From assembly GCA_040006895.1 (NCBI GenBank), contig JBDTWB010000141.1, forward strand, positions 1 through 10,819: 10,819 bases of DNA, given 5' to 3'. The notes below the pieces were generated by a model. It was not told where the DNA came from and did not search any database. It saw only the letters and a program-made list of their open reading frames with translations. Source of the stretch: CAIWHR01 sp040006895. GTDB taxonomy: Bacteria > Pseudomonadota > Gammaproteobacteria > Burkholderiales > Casimicrobiaceae. Positions 1 through 6,345 of the stretch are shown here, piece after piece (the first letter of the stretch is position 1; each line of letters starts with the position of its first letter). The translations under genes were made by a program, and so were the position numbers.

Positions 1-534
1 AGACACTACGCGAGCAAGACCTAGCGCAGCTGGTGACGAGGGATAGCATGATCGGGGTCGCATTTGCCGAGGATCCCGGGTCGCCTCCCCCGCCAGCCCG
101 TCGGCGGAGCACTCATTCCCCTCGTGGCGACTGAGGTTGACGAAGGGTGGAATTGCGATCAACGGAACTTCGTCGGCGAGGCGCGTCGTGGTTATAGCCA
201 TCTTCGTTCCCACCACGCCTTACCCAGGGTGGCAGCATGACGGCGAAGGCAGGGATCGGGCGCAGGATACTTGCGCCTCTGCTCGCCCGGATCGGCGAGC
301 GCGATACCGAGGTCGTCATCCGCTCGCGGACGCAGGTGGAGAAGCAGGTCCCGTACGGTAGCGCAAGCGGCTCGAGACGCGCGGAAATGTTGACATCGTC
401 CCGGTGACGTCGTCGCCGTCGATGATGATGTCGCCGACGTGGGTGCCGCTGCGCGAGCGAGGCCGCGTATCGATGTTGCGGTCGGCATGATCGCTGCCAG
501 CTTGCATGCGGCTGTCCGCGTCGCCACAGCGCAC
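1..534 (-). pseudogene. Decayed class III adenylate/guanylate cyclase with C-terminal 'IAVLPF'-type extension, several frameshifts, runs off the left edge
   Basis: Read on the minus strand, pieces of a nucleotide cyclase follow one another in the right order but in different frames. Piece A (about 534-401) contains GTHVGDIIIDGDDVTG, the conserved G(I/V)H(V/L)GD(I/V)I(I/V)(D/E)GDD core of these cyclases. Piece B (about 400-320) reads DVNISARLEPLALPYGTC, matching the family pattern GVN(I/V)AARLE-LAEPGGIC. Piece C (about 323-237) reads DLGIALADPGEQRRKY, matching the DLGEQ-LKN stretch. Piece D (168-85) reads LIAIPPFVNLSRHEGNE followed by CSADGLAGE, matching the S-IAVLPF-NMS-D-E-EYF-DGL segment found after the cyclase domain in many TolB/TPR-containing cyclases. 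A weak continuation (about 58-8) lies in another frame and has stop codons. The A-to-B shift is explained by one missing base near 400. The catalytic N-terminal half is not recognisable upstream of 534. The family match is from memory of the consensus, but four collinear pieces make it strong. The gene cannot make a working enzyme unless the frameshifts are sequencing errors, and four or more in 530 bases makes that unlikely. Confidence 0.8.
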
Positions 535-788
535 TCTCCCTACTCGGAGCCTGGCGTACCGCAATCGAGTCGATGGTACGGGTGTCGAACTAAGCAGGGC
601 GTGCCTGGCGCACCCAGCGTACCGCGCGTGACTGCAAATCTTACCCAGAGTTGCTTTGCGAGCGGGCTGTCCACGCCAGGAACCGCGACGAGGCGGCAAT
701 GCGACTGTCGCGGTGGCCGGCTCAAATCGACCCTGAGCAGTACTTGGTACTTGCAACCTGACGTTGAAAGCGGCGGTGCATGCCCGCT
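535..788. other. Gene-poor stretch between the cyclase remnant and the DUF1059 gene
   Basis: Open frames cross this stretch on both strands, but none shows a recognisable domain or a convincing start with a ribosome binding site. On the minus strand one would expect the N-terminal half of the cyclase here (the KTTGDG and AVDAVRCAVE regions). Only a doubtful VRC at about 534 can be seen. The stretch may be cyclase sequence decayed beyond recognition, or it may be inserted DNA. A small inverted repeat, AGTAC-TTG-GTACT, lies near 739-753 and is too short to interpret. Confidence 0.4.
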
Positions 789-998
789 TCAAGTCTCTTG
801 CGCTGCATCCCATTTGGGACGCATTTCCTTGCCCCATTTCTTCGGATCTTGGTTGTGCATTTTTTCCATCTGTTTTGCCACATCGGGGTGCTTTTCCATC
901 ACATGCTGGGTCATGACCTTTACCATTTCATCCCAAGAATTTGCGGACAGGTTCTGATCACATTTTCCGCCGAGGTCCTTACAGGTCATCGTTTTCAC
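789..998 (-). CDS. DUF1059 family small protein
   Basis: A 69-residue protein with the DUF1059 signature at its N-terminus: (M)KTMTCKDLGGKCDQ, then a SANSWDEMVK segment and a helical HVMEKHPDVAKQMEKMH region. I chose the GTG start at 998 because it puts the protein in register with the family's usual MK-MTC-LGG-CD beginning, and because a GGGAGA ribosome binding site lies about 8 bases upstream. A TTG at 1013 and an ATG at 989 are alternatives. The protein is small, soluble, and rich in methionine and lysine. It has only two cysteines (in TCKDLGGKC) and three histidines. The family's biochemical role is unknown. It lies alone between a pseudogene and a gene-poor region, so the context suggests no function. 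Family assignment is confident and function is not. Confidence 0.82.
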   Translation of the reverse strand: MKTMTCKDLGGKCDQNLSANSWDEMVKVMTQHVMEKHPDVAKQMEKMHNQDPKKWGKEMRPKWDAAQET

Positions 999-1235
999 GA
1001 GTACGTCTCCCAAAGCTGCTGCGTGGAATTAAAGCCGAGCGGGGCAAGCGCCGCTCCGGTCTAGCGCCGTACAAGCGAACCGGCACTCTGGTTTCCCGCC
1101 CGCCATGAAGGTGACGTAGGCGCAGTGGTTGCGCAGTCAGAAGACCACTCTTGTGGTTGTAGGACTGAAATCCCGCCGAGATATTCTCGATCGACCGCTT
1201 GTGGTGAACGTCCTGGACGGCGGCTTTGGCCGATA

Positions 1236-1256
1236 GCGCCAGTCGCCAACTGGCGC
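1236..1256. repeat. Perfect 8-bp inverted repeat (hairpin), 5-base loop
   Basis: GCGCCAGT (1236-1243) is followed by the loop CGCCA and its exact reverse complement ACTGGCGC (1249-1256). It lies downstream of uppP on the minus strand, with no T-run on either side. It could act as an mRNA 3' end stabiliser, a factor-dependent terminator component, or part of a dispersed intergenic repeat. A smaller 4-bp hairpin (CGGC-TTTG-GCCG, 1221-1232) lies next to it. Confidence 0.6.
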
Positions 1257-1280
1257 CGAAAGCCGACGCCTAGGCTGGCG

Positions 1281-1299
1281 GGCCGTTGGGGAAACGGCC
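1281..1299. repeat. Perfect 7-bp inverted repeat (hairpin), 5-base loop
   Basis: GGCCGTT (1281-1287), loop GGGGA, then AACGGCC (1293-1299). It sits about 110 bases past the uppP stop codon in the direction of uppP transcription. There is no U-tract on either strand, so I do not call it an intrinsic terminator. With the hairpin at 1236-1256 it makes a small cluster of structured DNA or RNA in an otherwise empty gap. Confidence 0.55.
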
Positions 1300-1409
1300 G
1301 GTTTGACGCGCCGTGGGCGAACGGGAACCATCGGCGGGATTGCTGCCGTTGACCGGCCATTTTGGACGACGTAGGTGTGCCCCGGGTTGCCGGGCGCCCG
1401 ACACCACCG

Positions 1410-2240
1410 TCAATCCCACTGCACCACGCCGGTGGCCGCCGTGGCGAGGATCACCAGGCCGAAGACAATGCGATACCACGCGAACGGCACGAAATCGTGA
1501 TGGCTCACGTAGCGGATCAGCCAGCGCACGCACGCGAACGCGGACACGAACGCGGCGATGAAGCCGACTGCGAATACCGGGAGGTCGGCGGCCGCGAGCA
1601 GTGAGCGGTTCTTCACGAGCTCGTAGCCCGTGGCGGCAAACAGGGTCGGTATGGCGAGGAAGAAGGAGAACTCGGTGGCCGCGGTGCGGGACAGACCCAG
1701 CAGCATGCCGCCGATGATGGTCGCGCCGGAGCGCGAGGTGCCCGGCACCAGGGCGAAGCATTGCGCGAAGCCCACGGCAAGGGCGTCGCGCCAGCGCATG
1801 TCGTCGACGTCGGCGATGCGCACGGTCCCCGGGCGACGCTGCTGGCGGCGCTCGGCCCACAGAATGACCAGCGCGCCGACGATGAAGGCGGTCGCTACCG
1901 GCACGGGCGAGAACAGATGTGCCTTGATGGCCTTGCCGAACGCGAGGCCGAGCACCGCCGCGGGCAGAAACGCCACGAACAGGTTGGCCGCGAAGCGCTG
2001 CGCCCGGGGCTCGGTCGCCAATCCGGCGATGACATGACCGAGGCGGGCGCGGTACTCCCAGCACACGGCCAGGATGGCACCGGCCTGGATTACGATCTCG
2101 AACACTTTCGCCGTGTCGCTCGTGTAGTGGAGCAGCGAGCCCGCGACGATCAGGTGACCGGTGGAGGACACCGGCAGGAATTCGGTGAGGCCCTCGACAA
2201 CGCCGAGCGTCAGAGCCTTCAGGAACAACAGACCATCCAT
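1410..2240 (-). CDS. uppP: Undecaprenyl-diphosphate phosphatase (UppP/BacA)
   Basis: An integral inner-membrane phosphatase of 276 residues, the usual family length. It converts undecaprenyl pyrophosphate to undecaprenyl phosphate, recycling the lipid carrier for peptidoglycan, O-antigen and capsule synthesis. Overproduction of this family gives bacitracin resistance. Both signature motifs are intact: EGLTEFLPVSSTGHL at residues 16-30, carrying the acidic E-x-x-x-E pair, and PGTSRSG at 166-172 with its essential arginine at 170. Hydrophobic membrane segments fill the rest, including residues 48-60, 84-102, 114-128 and 222-240. The ATG at 2240 gives the standard MDGLL-LKAL-LGVVEG start. The ribosome binding site is weak (GGGG about 8 bases upstream). 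The P450 gene lies 75 bases upstream on the same strand, so the two may be co-transcribed, though nothing suggests a shared pathway. Confidence 0.97.
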   Translation of the reverse strand: MDGLLFLKALTLGVVEGLTEFLPVSSTGHLIVAGSLLHYTSDTAKVFEIVIQAGAILAVCWEYRARLGHVIAGLATEPRAQRFAANLFVAFLPAAVLGLAFGKAIKAHLFSPVPVATAFIVGALVILWAERRQQRRPGTVRIADVDDMRWRDALAVGFAQCFALVPGTSRSGATIIGGMLLGLSRTAATEFSFFLAIPTLFAATGYELVKNRSLLAAADLPVFAVGFIAAFVSAFACVRWLIRYVSHHDFVPFAWYRIVFGLVILATAATGVVQWD

Positions 2241-2315
2241 TTAGAAACCCCGCGATGCCGTGATGTGGCCGCAACGCCCGGCTGGAACTCAGGCTACCGC
2301 CGGGCCGCGGGCATT

Positions 2316-3677
2316 CTACGCGGCGGCGGGATCGGGGACACGCGGCAGCAGGCGAATGTCGAGCGCCCCGCGCGGCCGCGCGTTCCAGAAGCCGGTGTCG
2401 CAGGATGCGCCGGGCGCGGCGCGCACCACGCGGACCTGCGCGAGCACCCGCGCGATGACCAGCTTCGCCTCGAGCATCGCAAAGCGTGCACCGAGGCAAT
2501 ACCGCGCGCCTGTCGCGAACGTCAGGATCGGCGGGCTTCGCATCCGCACATCGTTCCCCAGGAAGCGCGCCGGGTCGAACGTTTCGGGGGACGCGAAGCT
2601 CGCGGCCAGGCGCTGGGTCGCGCCGATGGCCAGTGCAACCGGATGACCGGCGGCGATGCGGATGCCGGCGAACGCGAACGAACGCGTGGCAATGCGGGGT
2701 GCATTGAGCAGCGATGGGTGCAGCCGCGCCACCTCGGTGACGAAGGCGTCGGCAAGAGGCACGGCTTCGAGGGTCGGCAACGCGACGCTCCCGCCCGGCA
2801 TCGCCGCCGTGGCTTCCGTCGCGAGCCGTGTCTGCCAGACCGGGTGGTCGCAAAGCGCGAGCAGCACCCGCGCGAGCAACGATCCGGTGGTCTCGTGACC
2901 GGCGACCATCAGTACGCCGACATGGCGCACGAGGGCCGCATCGTCCAGGGTCGGTACGGCGCGAAGCAGCAGCGGCACGAGGCCGGTGGCGTCGGGACCG
3001 GCCGCGCGCAGGGCGGCCACGCCCGCCGCGAGATCCTGCTCGAGGCCTGAGCGGATCGGCGCGAGCCGCCGCTGGCAGTCGTCGGGTGATTCGCCCGCCT
3101 TCGGCCCGTCGAGCACCGCCGCGAACGCACCGCCGAGACGCGCCGCGCGATGCGCATCGTCGATGCCGGCGAGCGCCTGCGCCATCACGGTGAACGAGAG
3201 CGCACGGGCCTGCGCATAGGCGTCGACGGTGCCGTCTCGTCGCCACGACGCGACGGCGCGAGTCACCACCCCATCGGCCACGGGGAGGGCGCGGGTCAGG
3301 CCGGTGGTGGTGAACAGCGGGCCCCACTGGCGCCGTTCGACGGCGTGATCCGGCTCGTCGCTGTTGATCACCGCGCGGCCGAAGCGTCGCCCGATGAGCG
3401 GCAGCCAACCATCGGCACTCGAGAGGTTGGCGCGGCCTTCGCCATAGGCAAAGTCCAGGGCATCGACCCCGACCAGGAATGCGCACCGGCCGCCATGGTG
3501 TGCGCCCGGGATCGCGCCGTTCACGACTGGTCCGTCGAGCAGGCTGGCCTCGGCCTGCAGCAGGGCGACCCGACCCATGGCGACGTCGTCGGCGCCGAGC
3601 CGGCGTACCGGCAATTCCTCCAGGGGCCGGCTACTCACGGCCGCATGCCGGGCGTGATCGCGGCGGGCGCGTTGCAT
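2316..3677 (-). CDS. Cytochrome P450 monooxygenase
   Basis: A complete soluble bacterial P450 of 453 residues. It would use electrons from a ferredoxin and reductase, or similar partners, to oxidise a small organic substrate. Visible landmarks are the C-helix H-x-x-x-R (H111, R115), the I-helix oxygen-activation motif AGHETT (259-264), the K-helix E-x-x-R (E315, R318), and the heme-binding loop FATGARYCLG (387-396) with C394 as the axial cysteine ligand. There is no signal peptide or N-terminal membrane anchor. The ATG at 3677 gives the full N-terminal region; a later ATG at 3578 would remove 33 residues. No ferredoxin, ferredoxin reductase or biosynthetic partner lies in the window, so the substrate cannot be guessed. 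The CYP family cannot be assigned by eye. The gene diverges from the glycosyltransferase gene, with only about 35 bases between start codons. Confidence 0.95.
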   Translation of the reverse strand: MQRARRDHARHAAVSSRPLEELPVRRLGADDVAMGRVALLQAEASLLDGPVVNGAIPGAHHGGRCAFLVGVDALDFAYGEGRANLSSADGWLPLIGRRFGRAVINSDEPDHAVERRQWGPLFTTTGLTRALPVADGVVTRAVASWRRDGTVDAYAQARALSFTVMAQALAGIDDAHRAARLGGAFAAVLDGPKAGESPDDCQRRLAPIRSGLEQDLAAGVAALRAAGPDATGLVPLLLRAVPTLDDAALVRHVGVLMVAGHETTGSLLARVLLALCDHPVWQTRLATEATAAMPGGSVALPTLEAVPLADAFVTEVARLHPSLLNAPRIATRSFAFAGIRIAAGHPVALAIGATQRLAASFASPETFDPARFLGNDVRMRSPPILTFATGARYCLGARFAMLEAKLVIARVLAQVRVVRAAPGASCDTGFWNARPRGALDIRLLPRVPDPAAA

Positions 3678-3712
3678 GCGCTATGCTGCGGTCCTTTTCC
3701 GGTGCAGTCGAT
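3678..3712 (+). promoter_or_regulatory. Divergent intergenic spacer with a possible -10 element for the glycosyltransferase gene
   Basis: Only 35 bases separate the P450 and glycosyltransferase start codons, so promoters for each gene probably extend into the other. On the plus strand TATGCT (3682-3687) matches the sigma-70 -10 consensus at 4 of 6 positions and would put transcription about 20 bases before the ATG at 3713. I find no matching -35 at the correct distance. This is weak evidence. If real, it would favour the start at 3713 over the in-frame ATG at 3683. Confidence 0.25.
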
Positions 3713-4561
3713 ATGCGCGACGCGGTGCACGTGACCTGGGTCCGGCCGGATGGTCATCCGGCCGCCGAGGGCCTGCGCATCGCGGCGGAGGGCATGGTGG
3801 GTGCACTGCGCCGCACCGGGGTCCCCGCCGCGATCGGGATCAATGCCTTCGTGCATGACGCCATCAACATCGTGATCGGCGCGCATTCGCTCGACGCGTC
3901 CCTCGCCCCGACCCTGCCGGAACGCACCATCGTCTACAACTCCGAGCCGCTCGACGATGCCCGCCATGCCGAGGCGCTGGCACCCTTCGTGGCCCGCTTC
4001 CCGGTCTGGGACTATCACCCACGCAACCTTCCGCACCTGCACGCGCTCGGCAATCGGCGAGCCCTCGTGGTCGCGCCCGGTTACCTCCCCGAGTTCGTCC
4101 GGGTCGAGCACGCCGCCGAGAAGGACGTGGACGTGCTCTTCTACGGCCAGATGTCGCCACACCGCCGCGCCATTCTGCAGGCGCTGGAGCGCGCGGGTTG
4201 CCGGGTTGCGTGGCTGCACGACGTGTACGGTGCCGAGCTCGACGCGTGGATCGGTCGGGCCAAGCTGGTGCTCAACATCCACTATCGACCGCACGCGCCC
4301 ATGGAACTCGGGCGGCTCGTCTACCTGCTGTGCAATCGCTGTGCGGTGGTCACCGAGTCCGACCGCCCGGACGACATCGACGACGACCTGTCCGATGGCG
4401 TGGCGATGGCTTCGGCTGCGACCCTTGCCACACGCGCCGTGGGCCTGCTGGCCGACCCGGCGGCGTGCGCGGGGCTCGCGCAACGCGGCTTCGCGGCCGT
4501 CCGTCGCCGCGATTTCACCCGGAACGTGCAGCGCGCGCTGGCGGCAACGGACTTCGGGTAA
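3713..4561 (+). CDS. Glycosyltransferase, CgeB-like / group 1 type (GT-B C-terminal domain)
   Basis: A 282-residue cytosolic protein that probably transfers a sugar from a nucleotide-sugar donor to a glycan or protein acceptor. The C-terminal half has the marks of this group: DVDVLFYGQMSPHRRAIL (138-155), the glycine-containing strand and loop that begins the nucleotide-sugar binding domain; AWIGRAKLVLNIHY (178-191); and a conserved acidic residue in PMELGRLVYLLCNRCAVVTE (E198, with E215 at the end of the strand). An earlier IVYNSEPL (73-80) and VWDYHPRNLPHL (98-109) also fit the family. No membrane segment or signal peptide is seen. The ATG at 3713 gives the natural MRDAVHVTWVRPDG start; an in-frame ATG at 3683 would add 10 residues, and neither has a strong ribosome binding site. 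The gene converges on the aminotransferase gene, with stop codons 4 bases apart. The donor and acceptor are unknown. Confidence 0.8.
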   Translation: MRDAVHVTWVRPDGHPAAEGLRIAAEGMVGALRRTGVPAAIGINAFVHDAINIVIGAHSLDASLAPTLPERTIVYNSEPLDDARHAEALAPFVARFPVWDYHPRNLPHLHALGNRRALVVAPGYLPEFVRVEHAAEKDVDVLFYGQMSPHRRAILQALERAGCRVAWLHDVYGAELDAWIGRAKLVLNIHYRPHAPMELGRLVYLLCNRCAVVTESDRPDDIDDDLSDGVAMASAATLATRAVGLLADPAACAGLAQRGFAAVRRRDFTRNVQRALAATDFG

Positions 4562-4565
4562 CGCG

Positions 4566-5735
4566 TCAAGCGGTGGCGACAAGCGGATTGGCGTTTGCAC
4601 CGGCGGCAGAGGTTGCCGAGCACGATGCGAGCGCGGCCCCGAGGGCCTCGATCACCCGCGTCTGCTCGCCATCGGTCATCTCCAGAAAGGTCGGCAGGGT
4701 GACGAGGCTGTCGTCGACCTCGCGCCGATACACGCCGTCGCGATCGGGAGCGTCACCGAGGTGGGGGTGATGCGCGAGCGAGGGATAATGCACGCTGGTC
4801 GCGACCCCGTGATACGCCATCGACTGGCGGATCGTTTCGCGGCGCTGCGGCGCGACGCGCACCACGTACATGAGGCAGGCGTCGTCCGTCCCGCGGGCCA
4901 GCAGGTGCACTTCGGGGTGGAGCGGCGCGGCGAGCCGATCATACGTGGCGAATTGCGCCTGGCGCCGGGCGCGCCAATCCGGCAGGCATTCGAGGCCCGC
5001 GTTGACCAGGCTGGCGGCGAGGTCGTTGCCGCGGAGCTTCAATCCGGACTCGCCGCGGAATGTATAGTCGGCGTGCTGCGTCGTGGCGGCACGCTGCATG
5101 GTGTCGAGCCCCAGGCCGACGTTCGACAGGCTGCGAACGAGGTCATCGCATGCCGGGTCCGCGCTCCACAGCAATCCGCCTTCCCCGCACGGCACTTCCT
5201 TCACCGCATTGAAGCTGTAGCAGGCGAAATGCCCCTTCGGCGGGGCCGGATCCAGGAGGTCCAGGCGATGGGCGCAGTCCTCGATCAGCAAGAGACCGTG
5301 CCGGTCGCACAAACGGCGCAAGGCCGACGAATCGGGACAGCGCTGGCCATAGAGGTGCACCGCGACCACGGCCACCGTGGCATCGGTGATGAGCGGCAGC
5401 ACCGTTTCAGGTGTCAGCATCAGGTGGCGGGAGTCGACCGGTGCCACCCGGACCCGGTAGCCAGCATGGCGAAACGCCATGGCGCTGGAGATGAAGGTCA
5501 CGGAAGGCACGATCACTTCCGGCGCCGGGCCGCGCCGGGCAGCCAGCGCCGCGAGGTAGAGCGCACTGGTGCAGGAGCTCGTGGCGAGAGCGGCGCCGCC
5601 CCGGTCGCGCGTGAAGCGCGCCTCGAGCGCGCGGCACTCCGGCCCGTAACCGAGCCAGCCACGCGCCATGACTTCGGCTGCCCGTGTCCGCGCATGGTGG
5701 GGGATGAAGGTTCGGAATACCGGAATTTCAGTCAT
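4566..5735 (-). CDS. DegT/DnrJ/EryC1/StrS family PLP-dependent sugar aminotransferase
   Basis: A 389-residue fold-type I PLP enzyme. The family moves an amino group, usually from glutamate, onto a nucleotide-linked keto-sugar to make an aminosugar for O-antigen, capsule, glycoprotein or antibiotic synthesis. The PLP lysine is K179 in YSFNAVKEVPCGEGGLLW, matching the family's SF-x-x-K-x-x-x-x-GEGG. D153 in LLLIEDCAH would contact the cofactor's pyridine nitrogen. The PLP phosphate-binding SSCTSALYLA (53-62) takes the place of the usual GTSAL-LAL. The substrate-side KLRGNDLAASLVNAGLE (233-249) and SVHYPSLAHHP (314-324) are also in place. The gene starts inside the acetyltransferase gene (8-base overlap), with AGGA about 11 bases upstream of the ATG, and is last in the importer operon. 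Neither the exact sugar nor the amination position (C-3 or C-4) can be read from the sequence. No sugar dehydratase is in the window to supply the keto-sugar. Confidence 0.93.
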   Translation of the reverse strand: MTEIPVFRTFIPHHARTRAAEVMARGWLGYGPECRALEARFTRDRGGAALATSSCTSALYLAALAARRGPAPEVIVPSVTFISSAMAFRHAGYRVRVAPVDSRHLMLTPETVLPLITDATVAVVAVHLYGQRCPDSSALRRLCDRHGLLLIEDCAHRLDLLDPAPPKGHFACYSFNAVKEVPCGEGGLLWSADPACDDLVRSLSNVGLGLDTMQRAATTQHADYTFRGESGLKLRGNDLAASLVNAGLECLPDWRARRQAQFATYDRLAAPLHPEVHLLARGTDDACLMYVVRVAPQRRETIRQSMAYHGVATSVHYPSLAHHPHLGDAPDRDGVYRREVDDSLVTLPTFLEMTDGEQTRVIEALGAALASCSATSAAGANANPLVATA

Positions 5736-6345
5736 GCACAGCGTTTTCCTGAAGGGCGAGCCATTCGTCGCGCCGCAGCTCGACGCGTGTCAAGCAAACG
5801 ACCGACCCATCGCGGCGGGTCACCTGCTCGGAGCGCACCACGCGTCCATGGGCCAGGCGATGCACGCGCGCCGATGGGGCATTATCACCGATGTAGACCG
5901 AGCGCATGACCGCCAGGCGGAAGTGCGTGAAGGCCCAGTCGCGCAGTGTTGTACCGGCGTCGACAGCGATCCCGGGATAGCCGTCGCGCCCTGCCGCACG
6001 ATCGCGTCGGACTCGCGCGGCATCCACCACGAGCCGGCCGAGCTCGATGGTGCGCTCGGCAGGATCCCAATGGCTCCAGCCGATCATGCCGCAGAAGGCG
6101 CCGTTGTCGCGGAGACGGATGGCGAGCAGGCCCTCCTCGGGACGCTTCATCCCGGTCCGCAACCAGGTTCGATTGGCTACGAGGTCGAGAGGCCGCGGAT
6201 CCAGGAACCGGTTGCGGATGTGCGGCCGGTTGCGCAGGATGGTCATGGCGTCGAACTCGTGTTCCTCGGGCCAGCCCAACTCCACCCGCGACCCGCGGCA
6301 CAGCACGCCGGCGAGCGGTATGGCGATCGCGTCCGGCACGCTCAC
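5728..6345 (-). CDS. GNAT family N-acetyltransferase (RimJ/RimL-like)
   Basis: A 205-residue cytosolic protein predicted to transfer an acetyl or other acyl group from acyl-CoA to an amine. Visible GNAT features are the central strand NGAFCGMIGWSHWD (81-94), the following ELGRLVVD strand (101-108), a G-rich CoA-loop region (about 118-132) followed by the helix TTLRDWAFTHF (132-142), and the late VYIGDNAPSARVHRLAHG (150-167), equivalent to the family's N-x-x-A-x-x-(L/V)---G. The start is a GTG at 6345 whose GTGA overlaps the TGA stop of the ATPase gene. No upstream ATG fits, and the overlap strongly supports this start. The CoA loop (VRRDRAAGRDGYPG) departs somewhat from the usual Q/R-x-x-G-x-G/A. 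Being next to a sugar aminotransferase, it may acylate the new sugar amine, as in other bacterial aminosugar pathways. That is inference from context. Confidence 0.8.
   Translation of the reverse strand: MSVPDAIAIPLAGVLCRGSRVELGWPEEHEFDAMTILRNRPHIRNRFLDPRPLDLVANRTWLRTGMKRPEEGLLAIRLRDNGAFCGMIGWSHWDPAERTIELGRLVVDAARVRRDRAAGRDGYPGIAVDAGTTLRDWAFTHFRLAVMRSVYIGDNAPSARVHRLAHGRVVRSEQVTRRDGSVVCLTRVELRRDEWLALQENAVHD

Larger units (their letters stand above)
999..1409. other. About 410 bases without a convincing gene; contains hairpins
   Basis: No frame on either strand has a recognisable domain. A 99-codon minus frame (1061-1360) has an arginine-, proline- and serine-rich composition typical of chance open frames in GC-rich DNA. 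Near the DUF1059 leader is a 6-bp inverted repeat with an 8-base loop (GAGCGG at 1037-1042, CCGCTC at 1051-1056). Two stronger hairpins at 1236-1256 and 1281-1299 are listed separately. I see no tRNA, no canonical terminator with a U-tract, and no transposase remnant I can identify. Confidence 0.45.

Noticed and set aside
316..837. A 173-codon minus-strand open frame taken as one gene
   Set aside because: Only residues of about 102-146 match the cyclase; both ends are out of frame with the rest of the homology, and the N-terminal part resembles nothing. It is a by-product of the pseudogene.
439..957. A 172-codon plus-strand open frame
   Set aside because: It runs antisense to the cyclase remnant and to the well-supported DUF1059 gene, and its translation has no recognisable domain.
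1061..1360. A 99-codon minus-strand open frame in the gap after uppP
   Set aside because: Low-complexity R/P/S-rich composition with no domain; it crosses both hairpins. Kept only as non-coding DNA.
1761..3050. A 429-codon plus-strand open frame
   Set aside because: Antisense to uppP and the P450, both of which have intact catalytic motifs; no domain is visible in it.
1270..3486. A 738-codon minus-strand open frame
   Set aside because: It overlaps uppP and the P450 in another frame and has the very high arginine content typical of a shadow frame in GC-rich DNA.
3957..5909. A 650-codon plus-strand open frame
   Set aside because: It spans the end of the glycosyltransferase in another frame and runs antisense to the aminotransferase, whose PLP site is intact.
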